From Desulfovibrio sp. Fe33 (lineage in GTDB: Bacteria; Desulfobacterota; Desulfovibrionia; Desulfovibrionales; Desulfovibrionaceae): a DNA stretch of 64,000 bases. Shown piece by piece: positions 35,371 through 43,732 of the stretch. The translations under genes were made by a program, and so were the position numbers. The stretch lies in NCBI RefSeq assembly GCF_028532725.1, contig NZ_JAQKGU010000008.1, positions 62,001 through 126,000 of the forward strand, read 5' to 3'. Below the pieces are notes generated by a model. The model had not been told where the DNA came from. It ran no database searches and worked only from the letters and a program-made list of their open reading frames with translations. The first letter of the stretch is position 1, and the number at the start of each line of letters is the position of its first letter.

Positions 35371-36192
35371 ATGAAGCGCATCCCCGTCATCGGCATCCCC
35401 CTGGACCGCAACTCCTCATACCTGCGCGGCCCGGCAAAGGGACCGTTCTCCCTGGTGGAGGCGTTGCATTGCGATTCGGCCAACCTGTGGTCCGAGACCG
35501 GCCATTGCCTGGACGGTCTCCTGGACCACAGGGGCGCGCTCGGATTGGGCGACGATGCCGACGCGGCCTTCGCGATCATTGAGAAGGCCGCTGCCGAAGC
35601 GGCGGAAAACGGCGCGACGCCCATATTTCTCGGCGGGGACCACTCCGTGACCTATCCCCTGGTCAAAGGACTCCGCCGGACAACGGGCGATTTCGCCGTC
35701 CTGCATTTCGACGCCCACCCGGACTGCTACCACGAATTCGAAGGCAACCCGTATTCCCACGCCTGTCCGTTCGCGCGGATCATGGAGGAAGGGCTGTGCA
35801 CCCGGCTCGTCTCGGTGGGTATCCGCACGGCCAACGGCCATCAGCGGGAGCAGAAGGAAAAGTTCGGCATGGAATGGCTGGAGATGCGCGACCGTCCGTC
35901 CTGGCCCAAGCTCGCCTTCGACACCCCGGTCTACGTCAGCGTGGACCTGGACGCCCTGGACCCGGCCTTTGCGCCGGGGGTCTCGCATCATGAACCGGGC
36001 GGGCTCCCCACCCGGGACCTGCTGGACATGCTCCACGCCCTGGACGCGCCCGTCATCGGGGCTGACATAGTGGAGTTGAATCCGGACAGGGACCTCAACG
36101 GGGTCACGGCCATGACCGGCGCGAAAATCCTGAAGGAGATCGCCGGAATGATGCTGTCGGCAGGCTCCGGCCGCGAAATTCTCTCGTTCTAA
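35371..36192 (+). CDS. speB: Agmatinase / arginase-family ureohydrolase
   Basis: Binuclear Mn hydrolase of 273 residues that splits guanidino compounds to amine and urea; agmatine is the likeliest substrate. The metal ligands are in GGDHSVTYP, HFDAHPDCY and SVDLDALDPAFAPGV. The chain is a little shorter at the N-terminus than E. coli SpeB, and substrate choice cannot be set from sequence alone. It begins 12 bases after hslU, so it is read with it. Confidence 0.85.
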   Translation: MKRIPVIGIPLDRNSSYLRGPAKGPFSLVEALHCDSANLWSETGHCLDGLLDHRGALGLGDDADAAFAIIEKAAAEAAENGATPIFLGGDHSVTYPLVKGLRRTTGDFAVLHFDAHPDCYHEFEGNPYSHACPFARIMEEGLCTRLVSVGIRTANGHQREQKEKFGMEWLEMRDRPSWPKLAFDTPVYVSVDLDALDPAFAPGVSHHEPGGLPTRDLLDMLHALDAPVIGADIVELNPDRDLNGVTAMTGAKILKEIAGMMLSAGSGREILSF

Positions 36193-36267
36193 TCCTCTTT
36201 GCCGAATCCGGCCCGTCTGCTATGTCCGAGAGAAAGAGGCCGCAACCGGCCAGGAGAGCTTGAGCAC

Positions 36268-37668
36268 ATGCCCGCACGCGGACGCAAGGACAACACTACC
36301 CGCATCCCTCCCGGAGGGCTGCGCTGGCTTATTTTCACCCGGCAGAGCCGGGGCAGGCACAGTTATCCCCTGCTCGGCATCCTGCTCCTGGCCGTATTCG
36401 GAGCAGTGGCTCTCCCCCTGCTCAATTCACTCGTCATCTATCCGGCATACACCAAAATACTGGTCGGGACCTTCGAGGATGCAGCGCGACGGCTGGCCGT
36501 GCTGACCATCCCTCCCTCCATAAAGCATACCCGCCTCAACCGGACGGTCCTGGACACGCCCCGGTTCCTGGCCGACGTCTACCGGCTGGAGACGGACTTC
36601 GGCCTGCTCAAGGTCAGGGTATTCTCGCCCGGCGGAACGATACTCTACTCCACCGACACGCAGGAAATCGACAACGTCGAATCAGGGCCGCTCTTCACCG
36701 ACCTGGTGTCCAAGGGCAGGCGATACGCCCATCTCGGCGTCCTGCACAGCAAGCCCATTCACGGCCAGACCGTGACCATCGACACGGTTTCGGCCTTCGT
36801 TCCCCTCATGCGCGGCGGGGCCTTCCTCGGAGCCTTCGAACTCGTCTTCGACGTAACCGAGCCGAAACAGCAGTTGGACCGGTTCAACGCCTACGCCACG
36901 GCGGGCACCTTCGCCATAAGCTTCTGCCTGCTGGCGGCGGTCCTCGTCCTGATCCGCCAGGAAGCGGCCAAGGAGCACAACCGACGCCAGGCCGAGAAAC
37001 TGCGCGAGGATGTGGACCAGATCACGCGGCACGACATCAAGTCCCCGCTCCTGGGAATGCTCAACGGCATCACCTACCTGGAGAATTTCACCAACGTGGA
37101 CCAGGAACAGCAGGAGATGCTCAACGACATGCGCCATGCCGCCAACACCGGCATGGACCTGATAAACAGGTCCCTGGACCTCTACAAGATGGAAGCGGGC
37201 AACTACGACTACGCCCCTGCGGAAGTGGACATTCTGTCCGTGTGCCGACGGGTGACGAACGACCTGTCGGATCTGGCCCGGAGCAAAGGCGTGACCGTGC
37301 GGACCTTGTACGGGGACGCGCCGCTGGCTCCCGAGGACGTTCTGACCCTGTCCACCGAGGAAAACCTGTTCTACTCGGTGCTGGCCAATCTGGTGAAGAA
37401 CGCCGTCGAGGCGTCGACATCGGATGATACCGTCGAGCTGCGTATTCGGGCCCGGGAGGAATTCACCGTGGCGGTGCACAACCCCGCACAGGTACCCGAG
37501 GCCATGCGCGCCAACTTCTTCGACAAATACGCCACCGCCGGGAAACGGACCGGCACGGGACTCGGCACCTACTCAGCCCGGCTCATGGTCGAGGTAATGG
37601 GCGGCCGCATCAACATGCATTCTTCCGAAGAAGGCGGCACCATCGTGACCGTCGCCCTTCCCCTTTGA
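36268..37668 (+). CDS. Membrane sensor histidine kinase
   Basis: 466 residues. Two membrane helices (about 33-55 and 205-230) frame a periplasmic sensor region of about 150 residues without a clear named fold. The cytoplasmic part has a His box ITRHDIKSPLLGMLNG (His about 256), an N box NLVKNAVEAS, and GTGLGTYSARLM; the sequence resembles HDIK-type kinases that phosphorylate separate regulators. ATG 36268 has GGAGAG nine bases upstream; an in-frame start at 36199 would add 23 unlike residues. No regulator gene is beside it. Confidence 0.9.
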   Translation: MPARGRKDNTTRIPPGGLRWLIFTRQSRGRHSYPLLGILLLAVFGAVALPLLNSLVIYPAYTKILVGTFEDAARRLAVLTIPPSIKHTRLNRTVLDTPRFLADVYRLETDFGLLKVRVFSPGGTILYSTDTQEIDNVESGPLFTDLVSKGRRYAHLGVLHSKPIHGQTVTIDTVSAFVPLMRGGAFLGAFELVFDVTEPKQQLDRFNAYATAGTFAISFCLLAAVLVLIRQEAAKEHNRRQAEKLREDVDQITRHDIKSPLLGMLNGITYLENFTNVDQEQQEMLNDMRHAANTGMDLINRSLDLYKMEAGNYDYAPAEVDILSVCRRVTNDLSDLARSKGVTVRTLYGDAPLAPEDVLTLSTEENLFYSVLANLVKNAVEASTSDDTVELRIRAREEFTVAVHNPAQVPEAMRANFFDKYATAGKRTGTGLGTYSARLMVEVMGGRINMHSSEEGGTIVTVALPL

Positions 37669-37694
37669 TACCGCCCCGGACAAGCGAGGTAACC

Positions 37695-37892
37695 ATGCCG
37701 TTCGTCAACATCCGCATCACCAAGGAAGGCGCCACGGCCGAGCAGAAAAAACGGCTCATTCAGGGGGTGACCGACCTTCTGGCCGACGTGCTCGGCAAAA
37801 ACCCGAAGACCACCTTCGTCATCATCGACGAGGTGGATACGGACAACTGGGGCATCGGGGGCGAAAGCGTCACCGAGCTCAGAAAGCGTTGA
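37695..37892 (+). CDS. 4-oxalocrotonate tautomerase-family protein
   Basis: 65 residues after ATG 37695. Met removal exposes Pro1 (MPFVNIRITKEG), the catalytic base of this superfamily. KKRLIQGVTDLLADVLGK and VIIDEVDTDNWGIGGESV match the subunit fold that forms hexamers. Substrate unknown. GAGG precedes the ATG and the gene follows the kinase by 26 bases. Confidence 0.9.
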   Translation: MPFVNIRITKEGATAEQKKRLIQGVTDLLADVLGKNPKTTFVIIDEVDTDNWGIGGESVTELRKR

Positions 37893-37905
37893 CGGCGTCC
37901 GGAAT

Positions 37906-40011
37906 CTAGACGCTCAGGGTCATGCGCACGTCGGCCACCATGGCCCGTTCGTGGTTGACCAGGACCGGGTTGAACTCGGCCTCGAGCACCTCGGGCAAAT
38001 CCAGCGCCAGCCGGGACATGACCATGATGATCCGCTCAAGCTCGGTTAAGTTCACGGGCTTTTCGCCCTTGAGTCCCTTGAGCAGCATATAGGACTTGAT
38101 CTCCCGCACGATCTCGAAGGCGTCCTGCCTGGACAGGGGCGCGAGCTTGAAGGATATGTCCTTCATTATCTCAACGTACACCCCGCCCAATCCGAACATG
38201 AGCATGGGGCCGAACTGCTCGTCCCGCTTGAAACCGATGATGACCTCGCGCACGCCGGGGGGCGCCATCTCCTGGACCAGGCAGCCCGCGATGTAGGCGT
38301 CGCGGCGCATACGCTGGGCGCGGGCCGTGATTTCCTTGAAGGATTCCTCGACCTCGACCGCGTTGTAGAGGTTGATCTTGACCCCGCCCACGTCGGTCTT
38401 GTGCGAGATATTCGGCGAGGCGATCTTGAGGACCACGGGATAGCCGATCTCGTCGGCCGCGGCCACGGCCTCCTCCGAGGTGCGGGCCAGCCGGGTCTTC
38501 GGAGTGGGCAGGTTGTAGGCTTCGAGGACATGCCGGGCTTCGAACTCGACCACCTCGGCCTGCCTGCGGCGCAAATGGTCGTCGATGACCCGGCGCACGG
38601 CCTCCATGTCCCGCTCGACCTCGGCATACTCCGGCTCCGGTCGATTTTTCCACAAATAATACTGATACATGGTCTCGATGGAGCTAACAGCCGGTTCCGG
38701 GAAGGCGTAGCACGGAACGCCCGCCTCCATGAGCATCCGCCTCGCCTCGGCCATCCGGCTCTTGCCCATGAAGCAGGCGAAAACCGGCTTGGACCACTTG
38801 CGGGCCGTGCGGATGACCGCTTCGGCGGCCTTTTCGATCTCCACCGAGGCGGTGGGCGTGAGCAGAACCAGGATGGAATGGACCATGGGGTCCTCGCCGA
38901 TCACGTCCAATGTCTGGCGGTACCGCCTGGCGTCGGCGTCGGCCACGATATCCACCGGGTTGTAGAAAGCGGCGTAGCTGGGAAGAAATTCCTGGAGCTT
39001 TTCAATGGTCCGGGGCGACAGCTCGGCCATGGACAGCCGGGAACGGTCCGCCGCGTCGGCGGCAAGGATGCCCGGGCCGCCCGCATTGGTGACCACGGCG
39101 AGGTTCGGCCCCTTGGGCAAAGGCTGGCTGGAAAACGCCTGGGCCAGGTTGAACAGGCTGGCGACATCCCCGACGCGGATGACTCCGGACTGATGAAAGG
39201 CCGTCGTGTAGCTCTGGTCCGATCCGGCAATGGCCCCGGTGTGGGAAGAAGCCGCCTTGGCTCCCGCCGCCGTGGTGCCCGCCTTAATCATGATTACCGG
39301 CTTGTTCAGGCTGGCGCGCCTGGCCTGTTTGAGAAACTCCTCGCCGTGCTCGACGTTCTCGATGTAGCCGAGGATGACCTTGGTGGCCTCGTCCCGGTTG
39401 AGGTATTCGAGCATGTCCGCCTCGTCCAGGACCGCCTTGTTGCCCAGCGAGATGAACTTGGAAAAGCCGATGTTCGCGCCCAGCGCCCAGTCCAGGATGG
39501 CCACACACAGGGCTCCGGATTGGGAAAAGAACGCGATGGAGCCCAGGCCCGGCTGACCGCCGGAAAAAGAGGCGTTGACCCCGGCCGCGCCGTTTATCAT
39601 TCCCAGGCAGTTCGGCCCGAGCAGGCTGATGCCATACTCTTCGCACGCCGCCTTGAGCGCCTGCTCCAGGTCATGGCCTTCCTTGCCCGCCTCCTTGAAA
39701 CCGGCGGTGATGACGATGGCCGACTTGGTCCCGATGGCGCCGAGTTGGCGGACGGACTCCACCACGGCCGCGGGCGGCACTGAAATAACCGCCAGATCGA
39801 GGCCGCGCGGCAGGTCGTTGATATCGGTGACGACGGGCAGGCCCTCGATCTCCCCGCCCTTGGGATTCACGGGCAGAAGCTTGCCGGTGTAACCGGCCGA
39901 AAGCATGTTGGTCACGACGGTATGCCCCACCTTGCCGGGTGTGGCGGACGCCCCGATGACGGCCACGGCATCGGGGTAAAAGAAAGCTTGAAGGTTGTCC
40001 TTGGGGGTCAA
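37906..40011 (-). CDS. ADP-forming acyl-CoA (acetate-CoA) synthetase, alpha-beta fusion
   Basis: Makes ATP from acyl-CoA, ADP and phosphate (or the reverse), a common energy-saving step in anaerobes. About 700 residues: CoA-binding Rossmann domain (AVIGASATPGKVGHTV), succinyl-CoA-ligase-like domain (GLLGPNCLGMIN, FSQSGAL) with the phosphohistidine in SSHTGAIAGSD, and a C-terminal ATP-grasp (GYPVVLKIASPNISHKTDVGG). Both subunits are in one chain. The start is uncertain: TTG 40011 has AGGAG eight bases upstream and starts MTPKDNLQAFFYP, TTG 40038 would add nine residues. The gene is convergent with the tautomerase. Confidence 0.92.
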   Translation of the reverse strand: MTPKDNLQAFFYPDAVAVIGASATPGKVGHTVVTNMLSAGYTGKLLPVNPKGGEIEGLPVVTDINDLPRGLDLAVISVPPAAVVESVRQLGAIGTKSAIVITAGFKEAGKEGHDLEQALKAACEEYGISLLGPNCLGMINGAAGVNASFSGGQPGLGSIAFFSQSGALCVAILDWALGANIGFSKFISLGNKAVLDEADMLEYLNRDEATKVILGYIENVEHGEEFLKQARRASLNKPVIMIKAGTTAAGAKAASSHTGAIAGSDQSYTTAFHQSGVIRVGDVASLFNLAQAFSSQPLPKGPNLAVVTNAGGPGILAADAADRSRLSMAELSPRTIEKLQEFLPSYAAFYNPVDIVADADARRYRQTLDVIGEDPMVHSILVLLTPTASVEIEKAAEAVIRTARKWSKPVFACFMGKSRMAEARRMLMEAGVPCYAFPEPAVSSIETMYQYYLWKNRPEPEYAEVERDMEAVRRVIDDHLRRRQAEVVEFEARHVLEAYNLPTPKTRLARTSEEAVAAADEIGYPVVLKIASPNISHKTDVGGVKINLYNAVEVEESFKEITARAQRMRRDAYIAGCLVQEMAPPGVREVIIGFKRDEQFGPMLMFGLGGVYVEIMKDISFKLAPLSRQDAFEIVREIKSYMLLKGLKGEKPVNLTELERIIMVMSRLALDLPEVLEAEFNPVLVNHERAMVADVRMTLSV

Positions 40012-40086
40012 AGGCTGGGCTCCTGATGGTGTGGTCAATGGCGATGGGCCACCCTAACTCGAAAGAGGCCGCAAGAAAAGCCGCGA

Positions 40087-40458
40087 TCAACGCATGAGCC
40101 AGGTCACGGCGGCCTCTTCGCTCCCGAACACCCGATAGCTCAGGGAACGGTTCCGGTAGACCGTCTCACAGGCCCGGTAGCGCTCCAATTGGTCGGGATT
40201 GCACAGACATGCCGACCGGCCGCCCAGTATCTGGACGTTATGTCTTTCAAGGTGGTCGGCCACCTGAATGATGTCGTGCAGCTCCAAACGGAAATCAAGA
40301 TCGCGCTCGTTCATGAGAAAACGAACGACGTTTGAATCCAGCCCCTTGTGCACCACGGCGCGTATCTTGCGCAACAACTCATTCGGCGTGGCGATCCTTC
40401 CGACGACCGTACCCACGACATATCCGTTGCGCGTCTCAAACGACAGGTCGAACGACAT
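40087..40458 (-). CDS. STAS/SpoIIAA-like small protein (123 aa)
   Basis: Start ATG 40458 (MSFDLSFETRNGYVVGTVVGRI). The alternating strands and helices and the ending SLSYRVFGSEEAAVTWLM resemble the SpoIIAA-like/STAS group, which includes lipid-binding and anti-sigma antagonist proteins. No phosphorylatable Ser of the anti-antagonist type is obvious, so a signalling role is not claimed. It lies between the MscS channel gene and the acyl-CoA synthetase on the same strand, 45 bases downstream of the channel gene. Confidence 0.6.
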   Translation of the reverse strand: MSFDLSFETRNGYVVGTVVGRIATPNELLRKIRAVVHKGLDSNVVRFLMNERDLDFRLELHDIIQVADHLERHNVQILGGRSACLCNPDQLERYRACETVYRNRSLSYRVFGSEEAAVTWLMR

Positions 40459-40503
40459 GACTCTTCCCTGACCGTGCCGAAGCGGACGCCCCGGCACGCC
40501 CAT

Positions 40504-42798
40504 TTATTTCTTTTTCTTCTTGGCGGCCTTTTCGTCGGCCAGGATCTGGGAAGCGGCGGCCGCCACATGCGCCTCTTCCTCCGGAGTCAACCTCTCCCGC
40601 TCGGGGATATGCACGGAAACCCTGGGCTTGGCGAACTCGATGCCCGCTTCCGCGAAGTACTTGCGCATCTTGGCAAGGACCAGCTTGCGCAGCGTGAACT
40701 GCCCGCCCGGCTTGGTCATGAACTTGACCCGCATACGCATACCGTATTCTTCCATGGCCTTGACGCCCTGGCTCTTGATATCCGAAAGCATGAACTCATT
40801 GAGTTCCGGCACCGCCCTGACTTCCTTGTTGATCTTCTTGATGATCTTCTTGATCTCGCCCAGGTCCGTGTCGAACGGGACCAGGTATTGCAGCTTCATC
40901 ACCGCCCAATCGCGGGTCATGTTCTGGACTTCTTTGATGGAGCCGAACGGGATGGTGTACAGCGGCCCGAGATGATGCCGCAACTTGAAGGAGCGGACCG
41001 ATATTTCCTCCACCGTGCCCATGGCGTTGCCCACAATGATGTAGTCTCCCACCCGGAAGGCGTCGTCCATGAGGAAAAAGATGCCTGAAATGATATCCTT
41101 GACCAGGGTTTGAGCGCCGAAGCCGATGGCAATGCCGAAGACCGACGCGCCCGCGATGAGCGGCCCGATGTCCACGCCGAGGGACGAGATGATTATCAGC
41201 ACGGTAATCACGGAAATGCCCACGAAGATGAACTTCTTGACCAGTTGCAGCAGGGTGGAAAAACGGTCGCCGCCGGGGCCCCCGCCTCCTTCGCCCTCGC
41301 CGTGGCCATCTTCGCGCTTTTCCTTGGCCTTGAGCCGCTTCTCGATATACCCGGAAATGAAGACCCAGAAAATATAGGCCAGAACCAACGTAAGCAGGAT
41401 GTCTATGCCCGCCCCCACCGTGGCCGTTCCGAATGCCAGGTTGACGCCCCATATTTTGAGCAGCAGGAAAGCGGCTCCGGCCAGCACCAAAATGCGGAAA
41501 CCAAGAGAGAGGAATTGCTGGAATTTTCCGATACGAACCACGCCATCCACAGGCGAATCTCCGTCCGCATCATCCTCGGGGGCGTCCGCCAGCCCCACCG
41601 CGAAACCGACCAGCCGTTGGCAGGCCCAGTCCACCAGCAGGTAGGAGGGCACCAGGAGCAGGGTGTAAATGCCGGTAAGCATCGCGCCTTCGCCGAATAC
41701 GAGCAGGGCCAGCACCCAGAAAAACCAGAAACCCATGGCGTAGACGATGACGCCCACATGCCACGCCCCGGCCAGTTGATGACGCAGGGATTGGGGCGGC
41801 ACGGCCCTGCGGATGGCCTCTGCCACCCGCCGCTTGTTCCACAGGGCGAGCAGGCTGACCATGGCGGCCACCACGAATCCGGTCCCCGCCACGATGAGCA
41901 GGTATACGAGCTCGCTGCCCCGGGCCATGTTCACCAGGGAACTGCACAGGATGCCGACGGCCACCACCCAGGCGGCGCGCATGGTCCACTTGTAAAGATA
42001 CTGGGCCACCTCGTCGCCCAAGGGCAAAAGCCGGATAGCCCCCATGCCCGGGGCAAGAACGAACCGTGCGGCCAACCGGATGACCTCCACCACAAGCATG
42101 GCCGCGAGCCAGACGAAGATGACCGGACGCCCCTTGTCCGGCTCGTTGAAGATCATGAGGTAGGGAATCAAGGTAATCAGCGCGACACACGACACGGCCA
42201 GCAGGCCGAAGGCTCCCCGCAACAACAGCCGCCCGAACTTGATCGGCAGGGAAACGCCCCCTTCCACATCCTCGATGCGGACGCGCAGCCCGGCCATGCG
42301 GCGGAACACGAACCAGCGAGCGAGAAACCAAAGCACCGTGACCGCGAGCAGGCCGATGCCCAGCTCTCCAGGCCGGCGCGCATCCCCGCCCAGCAGGGAT
42401 TTGCGAAATGTTTCAGGCAGCAGCCTGGGGGCCTGGGCCGCGCCGGAAAAGAGATATGCGAAGCGCTCCCGGACCTTCTGGACGAACTGCCGGGCCTCGA
42501 CGATGGCTCCGGCCACGCCGCCGGGACCCGGCTCCGGCGCGGGCGGCGTCGCGTTCCTGCGCAATTCCTCGATGAGCAGACGGCGCACCTGCTCGTCGCT
42601 CATGGAAGCCAGAATGGCGTTGAGCTGATCCGCGGTGGCGTCGGGAGGAATACCCGCCTCGTGGGATTTTTCCCCGACGGAACCGCCGGAACCGGCGAGA
42701 AGCATGGCCGACGACGAATTGCCGGATGCGAGGCCGGGTACGGCCAGATGGCAGAACAGGCACAGGACCACGACAAGAAACATGGTTCGTTGAGGCAT
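40504..42798 (-). CDS. MscS-family mechanosensitive ion channel with long N-terminal region
   Basis: 764 residues. A Sec-type signal (1-27, ending GLASG) leads to a periplasmic helical part (about 30-150) and several membrane helices (from about 130). The MscS core lies near 460-720: pore helix region LIAGASVFGIAIGFGAQTLVKDI, then the beta domain with DAFRVGDYIIVGNAMGTVEEIS and RSFKLRHHLGP. A glycine-rich loop and a lysine-rich end (AAKKKKK) are present. ATG 42798 is preceded by GGGGG; an in-frame extension to 43005 has no likeness. The channel should open on membrane tension to release solutes. Confidence 0.9.
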   Translation of the reverse strand: MPQRTMFLVVVLCLFCHLAVPGLASGNSSSAMLLAGSGGSVGEKSHEAGIPPDATADQLNAILASMSDEQVRRLLIEELRRNATPPAPEPGPGGVAGAIVEARQFVQKVRERFAYLFSGAAQAPRLLPETFRKSLLGGDARRPGELGIGLLAVTVLWFLARWFVFRRMAGLRVRIEDVEGGVSLPIKFGRLLLRGAFGLLAVSCVALITLIPYLMIFNEPDKGRPVIFVWLAAMLVVEVIRLAARFVLAPGMGAIRLLPLGDEVAQYLYKWTMRAAWVVAVGILCSSLVNMARGSELVYLLIVAGTGFVVAAMVSLLALWNKRRVAEAIRRAVPPQSLRHQLAGAWHVGVIVYAMGFWFFWVLALLVFGEGAMLTGIYTLLLVPSYLLVDWACQRLVGFAVGLADAPEDDADGDSPVDGVVRIGKFQQFLSLGFRILVLAGAAFLLLKIWGVNLAFGTATVGAGIDILLTLVLAYIFWVFISGYIEKRLKAKEKREDGHGEGEGGGGPGGDRFSTLLQLVKKFIFVGISVITVLIIISSLGVDIGPLIAGASVFGIAIGFGAQTLVKDIISGIFFLMDDAFRVGDYIIVGNAMGTVEEISVRSFKLRHHLGPLYTIPFGSIKEVQNMTRDWAVMKLQYLVPFDTDLGEIKKIIKKINKEVRAVPELNEFMLSDIKSQGVKAMEEYGMRMRVKFMTKPGGQFTLRKLVLAKMRKYFAEAGIEFAKPRVSVHIPERERLTPEEEAHVAAAASQILADEKAAKKKKK

Positions 42799-42868
42799 GA
42801 CGTCCCCCGCAAGAGTTGACCGAACAGTTACTTTTGCACTTCTAGCAAGCGCTCTAAATAGTTGTAAA

Positions 42869-43594
42869 CTAAAAATAGAACTGCATCGAATCCCCCATTC
42901 CGGAGTAGGAAAACAATCGGGAGCCGCCCGATTCCGCATCGCCCGCCAAAACGGAAAACGCCGAGACGTCGCCGAAGGCGTGCATGGGCACGAACACGGA
43001 CGCATTGATGATTCGGCGCGCCTTCAGGCCCCCGGCCAGATTGTCGAGCCTGGGATCGACATCGGCAAAGGCCACGTGCGGCCTGAAATCCCGCGCCCGC
43101 TCCATGGCCTCCCTGAAAAAACGTTCAGTAAAGGCCGCCTCGCGAGACGACGCGCCGGGCCAAATCCATTCGGCCAGGTCGCCGCCGTAGTAGAAACGAA
43201 AGCCCCCGTCTTCCACCAGGAAGGCCACCCCCAGATCGTTGGACATCAGAGTCTCCACGGCCATGCCATCGAAAACGCGGGCCTCGTCGGGCTCGATCAG
43301 GAGCGTTTCGCCGTTCCCCGGGAGAGCCTCGGGCCTGAGCTCGCCCACGTCGTCCGAAATGACGTAGCGCACCCGCGCGGCAGCGCCCGTCACCGAGCCG
43401 AGGTTCCCGTTGCAATGGTCTCCGTGGCCATGGGAGATGAATACGGCCAGATCAGCGCCGGACACGATCCGGCGGACCAGATCCCCCGCGCCCTCGGGCA
43501 AATGCTCGTCCTCGGGGTAATCGAACAGGAAGGTGCGCCGGTCCGTCCGCATGACAAACGCGTTGTGATGGATATAGATGATTTCGCACTGCAT
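42869..43594 (-). CDS. MBL-fold metallo-hydrolase (UlaG-like group)
   Basis: 241 residues. Metal motif HGHGDHCNGN (His, His, Asp, His; about 69-78) and a later YYGGDLAEW and MHAFGD provide the beta-lactamase-fold ligands. The small size and ATG-start sequence MQCEIIYIHHNAF with FDYPEDEHLPEGAGD suit the group that cleaves ring esters or phosphoesters, but the substrate is unknown. The start is ATG 43594; an upstream one at 43633 overlaps the hydantoinase promoter region. Confidence 0.85.
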   Translation of the reverse strand: MQCEIIYIHHNAFVMRTDRRTFLFDYPEDEHLPEGAGDLVRRIVSGADLAVFISHGHGDHCNGNLGSVTGAAARVRYVISDDVGELRPEALPGNGETLLIEPDEARVFDGMAVETLMSNDLGVAFLVEDGGFRFYYGGDLAEWIWPGASSREAAFTERFFREAMERARDFRPHVAFADVDPRLDNLAGGLKARRIINASVFVPMHAFGDVSAFSVLAGDAESGGSRLFSYSGMGDSMQFYF

Positions 43595-43732
43595 GGCCGG
43601 CCCCGTGTTTCCCCCACGTAGCACAAAGCGCACCCCATGTCCTCATTCGTCTCGGGAGTCGGGAATCCCCGGTTCTGGCGGACCGCGCCCGATTCCTGTA
43701 TCGTCGCCGCTGAACGCAAAGCAGGAGGCTTC